Shown here: positions 16,614 through 24,736 of the stretch, piece by piece | How positions within the stretch are numbered: position 1 is the first letter of the stretch | Layout: each line of letters starts with the position of its first letter | Assembly (NCBI GenBank): GCA_023416955.1 | Contig: JAEZGM010000002.1 | Coordinates: forward strand, 100,375-164,374 | Length of the DNA: 64,000 nucleotides | Source of the DNA: Bacillota bacterium | GTDB taxonomy: Bacteria; Bacillota; Clostridia; Oscillospirales; Acutalibacteraceae | Direction: 5' to 3' | The notes under the pieces: generated by a model | What the model was told of the DNA's origin: nothing | What the model saw: the letters and a program-made list of their open reading frames with translations, nothing else | Database searches by the model: none | Translations under genes and position numbers: made by a program

Positions 16614-17240
16614 ATGAAAAAATATCAAAAATATTTAATAATTCCGGTCATGGCGGTTGCGTTCCTTCTTTTTTCAACTCAAATCACAGCCGGGGCCGCT
16701 GCGGATGAAGCCAGTACGGCGTCGGTAACTTTGAGCGCGGTTACGCTTGCGTCGCATTCCAGTTATGTCAGCGATTCCTATTTTGGTGTGATTAACCTCA
16801 GCGTGGAGGATCCCGGCGTTGTGACCGTGACGACCGATTCACAGGGTCATGTGGTAATGTCCGCCATCAGTTCCGGGGTTACGAAGGTACATTACTGGTA
16901 CCGTGCAGACGGATTGAGCGGCTGGACGCGCGCGACCGTGCCGGTCACCGTTTCGGGTGCCGCCGTTTCAGCGGAAGCAGCGGATGCGCAGACCGGTCTG
17001 GTGTTTCCTCAGAACAGTATCAGCATTCAAAACGGAAGTGATTATACGGTAACCGGTATTACACTCAACGGAAAATCCGTTGGGGCGGACACGCTGCTGT
17101 GGGTTTCCTCTACCAGCTCTGTTGCGTCGGTGGAATCGGCTACCGGAAAAATTACGGCAGTCGGTCTGGGTACGGCGGTAATCTATGCAATCGACCCGGT
17201 AACAAAAAATGTTGCAAACATCAATCTGTCGGTGTACTGA
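16614..17240 (+). CDS. Secreted protein with bacterial Ig-like (BIG2) domain
   Basis: 208 residues with a cleavable signal peptide (about 1-28). The mature part is beta-rich: a Ser/Val/Thr-rich first half and a second half resembling a BIG2 domain (WVSSTSSVASVESATGKITA followed by VGLGTAVIYA, the pattern of invasin/intimin-like group 2 repeats). It is the last gene of the exporter operon, 1 bp after the ATPase gene with an AGGAGG site. Released or wall-associated, it may be cargo or an extracellular component; this is inferred from position only. Confidence 0.8.
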   Translation: MKKYQKYLIIPVMAVAFLLFSTQITAGAAADEASTASVTLSAVTLASHSSYVSDSYFGVINLSVEDPGVVTVTTDSQGHVVMSAISSGVTKVHYWYRADGLSGWTRATVPVTVSGAAVSAEAADAQTGLVFPQNSISIQNGSDYTVTGITLNGKSVGADTLLWVSSTSSVASVESATGKITAVGLGTAVIYAIDPVTKNVANINLSVY

Positions 17241-17290
17241 CCCCATTCACCGACAGTTCATATATAATTTTGCTATGAGAAGAGCGGGTT

Positions 17291-17329
17291 ACAAAACCGG
17301 CATGGAAACATGCCGGTTTTGTGCTGTTT
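17291..17329 (+). terminator. Terminator of the exporter operon
   Basis: acaaaaccggcatg pairs with catgccggttttgt (17291-17304/17309-17322) around GAAA, followed by gctgttttt. It is about 50 bp after the last operon gene. Confidence 0.8.
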
Positions 17330-17519
17330 TTATTAACCGGGCTTATATTTCCTGCCGGATATTGAATGAAATACTTTTTTATGATAAATTATTTATACAT
17401 ATATGTTTTATACATGTATAACGCAGCACCAAAATAAAGTGGTGAAATTCATCTCAGCATGTGGTATGATCAATATTATATTTTATTCAATAAAACAGGG
17501 AGCATGGATTTTACCCGTT

Positions 17520-17541
17520 CCTGTGCCGGTGTCGGCACAGG
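17520..17541 (+). promoter_or_regulatory. Hairpin next to the ribosome site of the PLP lyase gene
   Basis: cctgtgccg and cggcacagg form a 9-bp stem with a 4-nt loop ending about 12 bp before the GGGGGA ribosome site. It could modulate translation or be incidental; no SAM riboswitch core is present. Confidence 0.35.
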
Positions 17542-17566
17542 TGAAGATGATTGGGGGATTAAGAAA

Positions 17567-18700
17567 ATGGATATCAGTACAAATTGTATTCATGGAAGTG
17601 AGGATCCAACGGACTGTAGCGGTTCGGTGACAATTCCGATTTATCAGACCGCGACTTTTGCGCATCCCGGTGTCGGGCAGAGTACGGGGTACGATTACTC
17701 CCGACTGCAGAATCCGACAAGAGAAAGCCTTGAAAAAACCATCGCCGGGCTGGAGCATGGCGACGACGCAATGGCTTTTTCCTCGGGTATGGCTGCGCTG
17801 GCCGCGGTAATGGAACTGTTTCACAGCGGCGACCATATGATCGCTTCCGATGATTTATACGGCGGTTCTATCCGCCTTTTTCGCGGCATTTCCGAAAAGA
17901 ACGGCCTGACGTTTGATTTTGTGGATACGTCTGATCTTGCGGCGGTGGAAAAGCTCATAAAGCCGCAGACGAGGGCGCTGTTTATTGAAACGCCCACCAA
18001 TCCGATGATGCATGTGACCGATCTTCAAAAGGCGAGCGCCCTCGCAAAAGCGCACAATATGCTGGTGATTGTGGACAACACGTTTCTGACGCCGTATTTT
18101 CAGAATCCGATTGTGCTTGGCGCCGATATTGTTCTGCACAGCGGCACAAAGTACCTTTGCGGGCACAACGACACGCTTGCCGGTTTTGCGGTGACCGCAA
18201 CGCCGGAGCTTTCGGAACGGCTGCGTTATATATTTAAAACAACGGGCGCCTGCCTATCCCCGTTTGACAGCTGGCTTTTGATTCGCGGAATTAAGACGCT
18301 GCCCGTGCGTGTGGAAAAGCAGCAGGAAAACGCAATGAAGCTGGCACAGTGGCTTTGCGGGCATCCGAAGGTAAAAAAAGTGTATTACGTCGGGCTTTCT
18401 TCGCACCGTGATTATGAGGTGTCCCGCCGTCAGGCGAGGGGATTCGGCGCAATGATTTCGTTTGAGACGGACAGCGAAGAAACCGCGCGCAAATTGCTTG
18501 CCAACGTAAAGCTGATAATGTTTGCCGAAAGCCTTGGCGGAGTAGAAACGCTGATTACATATCCTATGATGCAGACTCACGCCGATTTGCCGAAGGAAGA
18601 ACGGGAAGCGAAGGGCATCAACGAACGCCTGCTGCGTATTTCCGTCGGTTTGGAGCACATTGATGATTTAATCGCAGATTTGGGACAGGCATTAAGATAG
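17567..18700 (+). CDS. Cys/Met metabolism PLP-dependent enzyme (cystathionine gamma-synthase/lyase family)
   Basis: 377 residues, full length for the trans-sulfuration family. It shows the PLP-site elements YSRLQNPTR, FSSGMAALAAV, IETPTNP and VDNTFLTPYFQNP, and the Schiff-base Lys in LHSGTKYLCGHNDTLAG. Members act as cystathionine gamma-synthase, cystathionine lyases or O-acyl-homoserine sulfhydrylases, and sequence alone does not separate them. ATG at 17567 begins the family similarity and has GGGGGA upstream; the open frame before it is non-homologous. The next gene, 21 bp on, is a MalY/PatB lyase, so the pair probably handles cysteine-to-methionine sulfur transfer. Confidence 0.92.
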   Translation: MDISTNCIHGSEDPTDCSGSVTIPIYQTATFAHPGVGQSTGYDYSRLQNPTRESLEKTIAGLEHGDDAMAFSSGMAALAAVMELFHSGDHMIASDDLYGGSIRLFRGISEKNGLTFDFVDTSDLAAVEKLIKPQTRALFIETPTNPMMHVTDLQKASALAKAHNMLVIVDNTFLTPYFQNPIVLGADIVLHSGTKYLCGHNDTLAGFAVTATPELSERLRYIFKTTGACLSPFDSWLLIRGIKTLPVRVEKQQENAMKLAQWLCGHPKVKKVYYVGLSSHRDYEVSRRQARGFGAMISFETDSEETARKLLANVKLIMFAESLGGVETLITYPMMQTHADLPKEEREAKGINERLLRISVGLEHIDDLIADLGQALR

Positions 18701-18721
18701 AAGATCAGGAGGCTAAAATTT

Positions 18722-19900
18722 ATGAATTGTCGTTTTGACACAGTGATAGACAGAAAAGGAACGAATTCCGTTAAATATGATTTTGCAAAGGAACGCGGAA
18801 AAAAAGAAGATGCTCTGCCACTCTGGGTAGCCGATATGGACTTTCAGGCCCCGGAAGCGGTCAGTCAGGCGTTGGCTGCCGCGGTTCAGCACGGTGTGTT
18901 CGGGTACTCCAACACCAAAGAAGAGTATTTCAACGCGGTGCACCAGTGGTATTTGCAGCGCTTCGGGTGGGATACACAGCGGAACTGGCTGGTCAAAACG
19001 CCCGGCGTCGTTTATGCGATCAGCACGGCAATCCGCGCGCTGACACAAAAAGGGGACGCGGTTCTGATTCAGCGTCCGGTCTATTATCCTTTTTCGGAAT
19101 CCATCTTGAAAAATGAACGCGTTTTGATCAACAGTCCGCTCGTGTATTCCGATGGTAAATATTCGATGGACTTTAAAGATTTTGAAGAAAAGATTGTTCA
19201 GAACCATGTGAAGCTGTTCATTCTGTGCAGCCCGCACAACCCGGTCGGCAGAGTCTGGACAAAGGACGAACTGATTCGCGTTGGCGACATTTGCCTGAAG
19301 CATGGGGTTCTGGTTGTTTCCGATGAAATCCACGCCGATTTTGTTTACCCCGGAAATAAACACCTCGTTTTCGCTGGATTAAAACCGGAGTTCGCGCAGT
19401 TTACGATTACCTGCACGGCGCCCAGCAAAACCTTTAATCTCGCGGGTCTGCAGACCTCCAATATTTTCATAACAAATGAGAAAATCCGCCGCTTATTTCA
19501 GGCAGAAATCCGGCGCAGCGGATATGACGAACCGAATGCGATGGGAATCATCGCCTGTCAAGCGGCATATGAGCACGGAGGGGAGTGGCTTGACGAGCTC
19601 AAAGCCTACCTTTTGGGAAATGTAGAATACCTGCGTGGCTTCCTGCAAAGCCGCGTGCCGCAGGTCAAACTGGTGGAGCCGCAGGGAACCTACCTTGTAT
19701 GGCTGGATTTTCGTGCGCTCGGTCTTTCCGATCGTGAACTGGACGAACTGGTGAGCGACAGGGCGGGGCTTTGGCTCGATGACGGAACGATGTTCGGGCC
19801 GGAAGGAACGGGATTCCAGCGGGTCAATATTGCGTGCCCGCGCTCCACGCTGGAGCAGGCGCTGGAGCGTTTGGAGGCAGCTGTCAAAGCATTGGATTAA
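18722..19900 (+). CDS. MalY/PatB-family cystathionine beta-lyase (aminotransferase fold)
   Basis: 392 residues of the class I/II aminotransferase fold with hallmarks of the MalY/PatB group: LPLWVADMDF at about residue 33, GVFGYSN, the SPHNPVGRVW loop, SDEIHADF and the PLP Lys in APSKTFNLAGLQ. These enzymes split cystathionine (or cysteine) to homocysteine (or sulfide), pyruvate and ammonia; MalY also acts as a regulator in E. coli. AGGAGG precedes the ATG. It is the second gene of a two-gene unit and is followed by a strong terminator. Confidence 0.92.
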   Translation: MNCRFDTVIDRKGTNSVKYDFAKERGKKEDALPLWVADMDFQAPEAVSQALAAAVQHGVFGYSNTKEEYFNAVHQWYLQRFGWDTQRNWLVKTPGVVYAISTAIRALTQKGDAVLIQRPVYYPFSESILKNERVLINSPLVYSDGKYSMDFKDFEEKIVQNHVKLFILCSPHNPVGRVWTKDELIRVGDICLKHGVLVVSDEIHADFVYPGNKHLVFAGLKPEFAQFTITCTAPSKTFNLAGLQTSNIFITNEKIRRLFQAEIRRSGYDEPNAMGIIACQAAYEHGGEWLDELKAYLLGNVEYLRGFLQSRVPQVKLVEPQGTYLVWLDFRALGLSDRELDELVSDRAGLWLDDGTMFGPEGTGFQRVNIACPRSTLEQALERLEAAVKALD

Positions 19901-19910
19901 AAACAGATAA

Positions 19911-19951
19911 AACCTGAAACGGCGGAGGGTACACCTCCGCCGTTTCAGGTT
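19911..19951 (+). terminator. Terminator after the MalY/PatB gene
   Basis: aacctgaaacggcggagg pairs with its complement (19934-19951) around a short GTACA-containing loop. It lies 10 bp after the stop codon, with only a weak T-tract. Confidence 0.8.
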
Positions 19952-19957
19952 CCTATG

Positions 19958-20062
19958 TATAGTCAGCTAACTTTAGAAAACATCCAAGAAACAAGCGCAA
20001 AATCTTTGATCTATGGATTTCACGCTTGGTGATTGGTTCTGTTTTCAAATTAACTGACTATA
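19958..20062 (-). mobile_element. MITE-like element, family 1, long form (105 bp)
   Basis: Bounded by TATAGTCAG and CTGACTATA inverted ends extending over about 22 bp with few mismatches, with the internal ATGGATTT/AATCTTTGAT hairpin. It is the reverse-orientation copy of the element at 24549-24653. It is non-coding and sits just after a terminator. Confidence 0.85.
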
Positions 20063-20101
20063 TTGTATGTTTGATATGGAGTCGTAAGACTTGTAATCGA
20101 A

Positions 20102-20515
20102 TCAGCGTTTGGCGAAACGCTCGCCGAAATGAATGCAGTCGTTCAGCGCGTCGTCATCGGGAGCGGAGTTGACAATCAATCCCTGTTCAAACAGCTTGCC
20201 GCCGGCCGCGGTGACGCGTTCCTGCCAGCTGCGCATCCATTCGCCGTCTCCCCAGCCGTAAGAACCGAACAGCGCGATATTTTTACCGGAAAGCTGATTT
20301 TCAACTTCAGTGAAGAACGGCTCGAATTCAGACTCTTCGAGCACTTCGTCTCCCATGGCGGAGCAGCCAAATGCGATTTTGTCATATTCGCCGATTTTAG
20401 AAGCGTCAAAGTCAGAAACGGAAAATACATCCGCCTGCGCGCCCTTGCCGATTGCCTGGGCCATTGCCTCGGTGTTTCCGGTGCCGCTCCAATATACTGC
20501 CAATACTTTACTCAT
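20102..20515 (-). CDS. Flavodoxin
   Basis: 137 residues, a short-chain flavodoxin. The FMN phosphate loop SGTGNTEAMA is at about residues 10-19, and the isoalloxazine loops include FGCSAMGDE and FGSYGWGDGEW. Flavodoxins replace ferredoxin as low-potential electron carriers when iron is scarce. ATG at 20515 has an AAAGGTG site and directly begins the family similarity. It lies 50 bp downstream of the DUF3793 gene on the same strand, and the shared promoter carries the palindrome also found at the feo operon, which fits iron-limited expression. Confidence 0.93.
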   Translation of the reverse strand: MSKVLAVYWSGTGNTEAMAQAIGKGAQADVFSVSDFDASKIGEYDKIAFGCSAMGDEVLEESEFEPFFTEVENQLSGKNIALFGSYGWGDGEWMRSWQERVTAAGGKLFEQGLIVNSAPDDDALNDCIHFGERFAKR

Positions 20516-20565
20516 TTGAATCACCTTTCCTTGTGTGCCGGGCATGGAGGCCCGGAAAAATATCG

Positions 20566-21153
20566 CTAAATTAATTCGGGGTACTCGGGGATACGCTGAT
20601 ACTGGAATAAACGAAGAATGGAATCGCCGTTCTGTACCCTGCGGCAGACATCATCTTTGCAGAGCGTAAACTGATGAAACCGCTTCTGCGCGCTTGGAAC
20701 ATCGGAATAGACTTTCCAGTACCCGGTCAGCTTGCAGTCCTGCCTGTTTTCAATAAAACCGATCACGTCTTCCAGCGGATAGCTCAGAAACAAACCGATT
20801 TCATGCGGCACACACTGTGCCCGGCAGCGCTCCTTCAAGGAGTAAAGCACCGTGCTCAGGCTGTACCATTCGCTGTAACCGCTGTTCATCAGGAACTGCT
20901 TGTTTTCTGGCAGCATCAGCTCGCGCCAAAGCAGATCGGGCTGGTAAACCAACACAAGCGTGTGCGTGCTGTAGCGGCACAGTATTTCCATCCGAATCCC
21001 GGTCATATTCAGAGAGCGGTTATAAACGCGGAGTAGATCATCCAGATTTTCACCGGCGTTTTTTTGAACAGAAATCAGATTCGCTGATTTTATTCCGGCC
21101 AAAGCGGGAGCGCAATGATTTGCGAGCAGATTGTCAAACTGACGGACTGTCAT
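20566..21153 (-). CDS. DUF3793 family protein
   Basis: A 195-residue soluble protein of a Clostridia family of unknown function (DUF3793), recognised by the NHCAPALAGIKSANL start, the LCRY...VLVYQ segment and the HEIGLFLSYPLEDVIGFIEN core. In related genomes it often sits with flavodoxin and Feo genes, as here. The start is taken as ATG at 21153 with AAAGGTG 9 nt upstream rather than GTG at 21165. It heads a two-gene unit with flavodoxin. A role in iron or flavodoxin biology is inferred from context. Confidence 0.85.
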   Translation of the reverse strand: MTVRQFDNLLANHCAPALAGIKSANLISVQKNAGENLDDLLRVYNRSLNMTGIRMEILCRYSTHTLVLVYQPDLLWRELMLPENKQFLMNSGYSEWYSLSTVLYSLKERCRAQCVPHEIGLFLSYPLEDVIGFIENRQDCKLTGYWKVYSDVPSAQKRFHQFTLCKDDVCRRVQNGDSILRLFQYQRIPEYPELI

Positions 21154-21177
21154 TGTGGTACGCACCTTTCCATATGA

Positions 21178-21230
21178 GTTAGCATATGCTAACTATAGAG
21201 ATGATAGCATATGGCTTTTTGAAATGTCAA
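21178..21230 (-). promoter_or_regulatory. Promoter and palindromic operator of DUF3793-flavodoxin
   Basis: On the minus strand TTGACA (21225-21230), 18 bp, TATCAT (21201-21206). Directly downstream of the -10 is the perfect 16-bp palindrome gttagcatatgctaac (21178-21193), placed to block transcription start. The same motif occurs at feoA and feoB. Confidence 0.75.
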
Positions 21231-21263
21231 GATTTTTTTAAAGAAATTTTGTTTTCGCTTCTC

Positions 21264-21427
21264 TAGGACTTGTTTGTAAAATGGTGAGTCCTGTGCGAAT
21301 CGCTAAAATAATGACATGAAATTGAGTAGCCAAGCGAACCAAGTTTACCCGTGAGAAGAAAAACCGAAATAAAAACTTGCGTTTATGGGTTTTATTCCGC
21401 TGTTTTTCTTTTTATTAACAAGACCTA
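21264..21427 (+). mobile_element. MITE-like element, family 2 (164 bp)
   Basis: Starts TAGGACTTGTTTGTAAAA and ends ...AACAAGACCTA; the terminal inverted repeats are about 14-17 bp with mismatches. An internal hairpin aataaaaacttgcg...gggttttatt is shared with the copies at 56713 and 60369. No open frame. It lies between the two divergent iron-related operons. Confidence 0.82.
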
Positions 21428-21468
21428 ATTATCATGTCCCAAATCGCAAAAAATTGATGAAGATGGTA

Positions 21469-21522
21469 TTGACAATTACTGTTAAGTAGACTAAACTATT
21501 AGTAAGTTAGCAAACGCTTACT
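21469..21522 (+). promoter_or_regulatory. feo promoter and operator
   Basis: TTGACA (21469-21474), 17 bp, TAAACT (21492-21497), then agtaagttagcaaacgcttact (split here as two half sites, 21501-21511 and 21512-21522), an imperfect version of gttagcatatgctaac immediately after the -10. A DtxR/MntR-like or other iron-sensing repressor is the likely ligand; the protein itself is not in this window. Confidence 0.7.
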
Positions 21523-21553
21523 AAGCGAATCATATAAAACAGGAGGAATCAGT

Positions 21554-21766
21554 ATGCCTCTCACGATGGCTCAGCCGGGCGTGCAGAACAAAATCAATGG
21601 AATCCACGGCAAAGATGAAACCAGACGTTTTCTCGAGAATCTGGGGTTTGTCATTGGCGGGAATGTCACGGTTGTTTCCGAAATTGGTGGGAATATGATT
21701 GTGAATGTAAAGGATGCGCGCATTGCAATCAGCAAAAGTATGGCGAACCGAATCATGGTGGCTTAA
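21554..21766 (+). CDS. feoA: FeoA domain protein (first of two)
   Basis: A 70-residue SH3-like FeoA protein with the typical RRFLENLGFVIGGNVTVVSE segment and C-terminal VKDARIAISKSMA. FeoA is a cytoplasmic accessory of the FeoB ferrous iron transporter. AGGAGG precedes the ATG. The first residues are unusual for the family (short leader MPLTMAQPG). A second FeoA gene follows after 38 bp. Expression is probably iron-repressed through the palindrome in its promoter. Confidence 0.9.
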   Translation: MPLTMAQPGVQNKINGIHGKDETRRFLENLGFVIGGNVTVVSEIGGNMIVNVKDARIAISKSMANRIMVA

Positions 21767-21804
21767 AAGGCAGCCAATTCAACATCATATCAGGAGGGTA
21801 AAAT

Positions 21805-22023
21805 ATGACATTGAAAGATGCAAAGGTCGGCACTACGGTAACTGTCACGGCGTTAAAGGGAATTGGCCCTGTGAAACGCAGAATTATGGACATGGGAATT
21901 ACGAAAGGCGTACAGATTTACGTACGCAAGGTTGCACCCTTAGGGGATCCGTTGGAAATTACGGTAAGGAATTATGAACTCTCCCTCCGTAAAGCAGATG
22001 CAGAAAACATTGAAGTGGCGTAG
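21805..22023 (+). CDS. feoA: FeoA domain protein (second of two)
   Basis: 72 residues, canonical FeoA: LKDAKVGTTVTVTALKG, then RRIMDMGITKGVQIYV and a C-terminal DPLEITVRNYELSLRKADA. It is more typical than the first copy and is likely the direct FeoB partner. AGGAGG precedes the ATG. feoB begins 74 bp later, behind another copy of the palindromic operator, so feoB may have separate control. Confidence 0.93.
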   Translation: MTLKDAKVGTTVTVTALKGIGPVKRRIMDMGITKGVQIYVRKVAPLGDPLEITVRNYELSLRKADAENIEVA

Positions 22024-22056
22024 TCAGATGACGAGGCCAAATTTTTATGTTTCATG

Positions 22057-22072
22057 GTTAGCATACGCTAAC
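22057..22072 (+). promoter_or_regulatory. Third copy of the iron-regulon palindrome, upstream of feoB
   Basis: gttagcatacgctaac, a 16-bp inverted repeat with one mismatch, 25 bp before the feoB start. It matches the operators at 21178-21193 and 21501-21522. Confidence 0.7.
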
Positions 22073-22097
22073 TAGATATTTCGAAGGGGGACGTATC

Positions 22098-24239
22098 ATG
22101 TCAATCAAAATCGCGCTTGCCGGAAATCCGAACTGCGGCAAAACAACCATGTTCAACGATCTGACAGGCAGCTCGCAATATGTAGGAAACTGGCCGGGCG
22201 TTACTGTGGAAAAGAAGGAAGGAAAGCTCAAGGGCCATAAAGATGTCACAGTGGTTGACCTTCCGGGTATCTATTCGCTATCTCCTTATACGCTGGAGGA
22301 AGTGGTTACCCGAAATTATTTAGTCAAAGAGCATCCCGATGTGATCATCAACCTGATCGACGCTTCCAATATTGAGCGCAACCTATATCTGACGACTCAG
22401 CTTGTGGAGATTGGAATTCCTGTGATTATCGCATTAAATATGATTGATATCGTAAGAAAAAAAGGCGATAAAATTGATACACAGAAATTAAGCGCGGCTC
22501 TTGGCTGCGCTGTGGTTGAAACCTCCGCAGTAAAAGGATTCGGCTCAAAAGAGGTTGCCGAACAGGCAATTGCTATGGCGAAGAGAAATGCCGTGACAGT
22601 GCCGCAGCATTCCTTCAGCGACGGTATTGAAAAAGCGCTTTCCGAAGTGAGCACGCTTTGTGCGGGCGCTGTTCCGGAGCAGCACGCGCGCTGGTATGCG
22701 GTCAAGCTGTTTGAACGCGATGAAAAAGTGCAGGAAGACGTTAAGCTGGATGAAGGCGTTTCGGCGAAAATCGAAGCGGTTATCGCTGAATGTGAAACAA
22801 AAGAAGACGATGACTCTGAAAGCATCATTACCAACGAACGGTATGAATACATTGGAAAGCTCGTTTCAAAGTGCGTACATAAACAGAACCCGGGCATGAC
22901 CGTGTCCGATAAAATCGACCGCATTGTTACGAACCGCTGGCTGGCTCTTCCAATTTTCGCCGTGATTATGTTCGTTGTGTACTATATTTCTATTTCGTGG
23001 ATTGGCTCCATCGTGACCGACTGGACGAACGACACTTTGTTCGGTGAAATTATTCAGCCCGGTGTCGCCGGATTCCTTGCCTCGGTCGGCGCGGCAGACT
23101 GGCTTTCAAGCCTGATTGTGGACGGTATCATCGGCGGTGTAGGCGCGGTTCTTGGCTTTGTTCCGCAGATGATCATTCTGTTCTTCTTCCTTTCTGTTCT
23201 GGAGGACTGCGGCTATATGGCGCGCGTTGCGTTCATCATGGACCGCGTGTTCCGTAAATTTGGCTTATCCGGCAAGAGTTTCATTCCGCTCCTGATCGCT
23301 TCCGGATGCGGCGTACCGGGAATTATGGCTTCCCGTACGATTGAAAATGAAAAAGACCGCAGAATGACCATTATGGTCACAACATTTATTCCCTGTTCCG
23401 CAAAGCTGCCGGTTATCGCTCTTGTGGGTGCGTCGTTCTTCCCGGGTTCGCCGTGGGTTGCGCCCGGCATGTACTTCCTTGGAATTGTCATGGTAATCAT
23501 CTCCGGAATTATCCTGAAGAAGACGAAGCTGTTTGCCGGTGATCCCGCTCCGTTTGTTATGGAGCTGCCGCAGTATCATATCCCGGGTGCAAAAGGCATT
23601 TTCATTCATATCTGGGAGCGCGCGAAGGCCTTTATCATTAAGGCAGGTACGATTATCTTTGCCGCCAGCGGAATTATTTGGTTCCTTTCCAGCTTCGCGT
23701 GGAACCTGCAGATGGTGGAGCAGAATCAGAGCATCCTCGCTTCCATCGGCCGTGTAATTGCCCCGATTTTTGTACCGCTTGGCTTCGGCACATGGCAGGC
23801 TGCCGTTACTACAATTACCGGCTTGGTCGCAAAAGAAAATCTTGTCGGCACATTCGCCGTGCTGTACGGCCTGAAGGGTGCTTCCGAAGGCGACCCGGCG
23901 ATGATCGGCGAGTTCGCAAAGCTGTTTACTTCTGTCAGCGCAATGTCGTTTATGGTGTTCAACCTGCTGTGCGCACCGTGCTTTGCGGCAATCGGCGCAA
24001 TACACCGTGAAATGGGCGACAGAAAGTGGACCTTCATCGCGGTAGGCTACCAGATGCTGCTTGCTTATGTGGTGGCGTTCATGGTAAATCAGTTCGGAAA
24101 CGTTCTGGTTCTTGGTCAGCCGTTTGGTGTTGCTACCGCAATTGCCTTGGTTGTTTTGGCCGGATTCCTCTATCTTCTGCTGCGCAGTCATCACCCGGAC
24201 TCAAAAAGCTCATTAAAGGATTCACAAATGAGCGCATAA
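22098..24239 (+). CDS. feoB: Ferrous iron transport protein B
   Basis: 713 residues. The N-terminal G-protein domain has G1 GNPNCGKTT (about 9-17), a GVTVEKKEG G2 region, G3 DLPGIYSL and G4 NMID, followed by a helical GDI-like spacer (about 170-270). The membrane domain has two Gate regions, the first with SGCGVPGIMASRTI and the second with the cysteine-containing FNLLCAPCFAAIG. It imports Fe2+ across the cytoplasmic membrane under anaerobic conditions. A GGGGG-type site precedes the ATG. It works with the FeoA proteins upstream and the small Cys-rich protein downstream. Confidence 0.97.
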   Translation: MSIKIALAGNPNCGKTTMFNDLTGSSQYVGNWPGVTVEKKEGKLKGHKDVTVVDLPGIYSLSPYTLEEVVTRNYLVKEHPDVIINLIDASNIERNLYLTTQLVEIGIPVIIALNMIDIVRKKGDKIDTQKLSAALGCAVVETSAVKGFGSKEVAEQAIAMAKRNAVTVPQHSFSDGIEKALSEVSTLCAGAVPEQHARWYAVKLFERDEKVQEDVKLDEGVSAKIEAVIAECETKEDDDSESIITNERYEYIGKLVSKCVHKQNPGMTVSDKIDRIVTNRWLALPIFAVIMFVVYYISISWIGSIVTDWTNDTLFGEIIQPGVAGFLASVGAADWLSSLIVDGIIGGVGAVLGFVPQMIILFFFLSVLEDCGYMARVAFIMDRVFRKFGLSGKSFIPLLIASGCGVPGIMASRTIENEKDRRMTIMVTTFIPCSAKLPVIALVGASFFPGSPWVAPGMYFLGIVMVIISGIILKKTKLFAGDPAPFVMELPQYHIPGAKGIFIHIWERAKAFIIKAGTIIFAASGIIWFLSSFAWNLQMVEQNQSILASIGRVIAPIFVPLGFGTWQAAVTTITGLVAKENLVGTFAVLYGLKGASEGDPAMIGEFAKLFTSVSAMSFMVFNLLCAPCFAAIGAIHREMGDRKWTFIAVGYQMLLAYVVAFMVNQFGNVLVLGQPFGVATAIALVVLAGFLYLLLRSHHPDSKSSLKDSQMSA

Positions 24240-24317
24240 TGCGTAAGTATATTTGTAAAAAGTGATTTCGTCAGATGACGTTCAGTTTGTTCTATGTGTC
24301 ATAAGGAGGTTTTTATT

Positions 24318-24473
24318 ATGGCAGCAACAATTATTATCAGTGTAGTTGTTTTAGGTGCGATGGCGGCGGCAATTCGATACATTGTGAAGTCGCACCGTGA
24401 AGGAAAATGTGTCGGGTGTTCCGGCGACTGCGGCGGTCATTGTGAAAATTGCCACCCGGCGCATAACAAGTAA
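24318..24473 (+). CDS. FeoB-associated Cys-rich membrane protein
   Basis: A 51-residue protein: one N-terminal transmembrane helix (about 4-22, beginning MAATIIISVVVLG), then a basic segment and a tail with five Cys and several His (C-x2-C-x3-C-x3-C-x2-C spacing). This architecture matches the small FeoB-associated Cys-rich family found after feoB in Firmicutes. AAGGAGG precedes the ATG at good spacing, 78 bp after feoB. The metal-ligand-rich tail suggests handling of Fe2+ at the membrane; this is an inference from composition and context. Confidence 0.9.
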   Translation: MAATIIISVVVLGAMAAAIRYIVKSHREGKCVGCSGDCGGHCENCHPAHNK

Positions 24474-24485
24474 AAATTATCAAAC

Positions 24486-24526
24486 AAAAACAGGCGCAAG
24501 CGAACTGCTTTGCGTCTGTTTTTTTA
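24486..24526 (+). terminator. Terminator of the feo operon
   Basis: caggcgcaa pairs with ttgcgtctg (one G-T pair) around a GCGAACTGC loop, flanked by an A-tract and TTTTTTT. Confidence 0.85.
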
Positions 24527-24548
24527 CACGTTTACTGGTTTAGGGGTA

Positions 24549-24653
24549 TATAGTCAGTTAATTTGAAAACAAGATCAATCACCAAGCGTAAAATCCATAA
24601 ATCAAAGATTTTGCGCTTGCCTCTTGGATGTTTTCTAAAGTGAACTGACTATA
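24549..24653 (+). mobile_element. MITE-like element, family 1, long form (105 bp)
   Basis: The best-preserved copy: TATAGTCAGTTAATTTGAAA at the left and TTTTCTAAAGTGAACTGACT before the final ATA at the right, with an internal stem around aatccataaatcaaagattt. It is non-coding and sits just after the feo terminator. Confidence 0.88.
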
Positions 24654-24736
24654 AAAGATAAAATTATGCCGGACAAGGCAAGCCGGAATTTTGACTTAAA
24701 CCGACGGGGCTTCAGATCCTAAACAATGCATGAGAT

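Noticed and set aside
17400..17566. SAM riboswitch upstream of the sulfur amino acid genes
   Set aside because: The region has only one short hairpin and none of the SAM-I core sequences.
23265..24194. 309-codon minus-strand frame opposite feoB
   Set aside because: No homology is recognisable, and it lies opposite a complete feoB gene.
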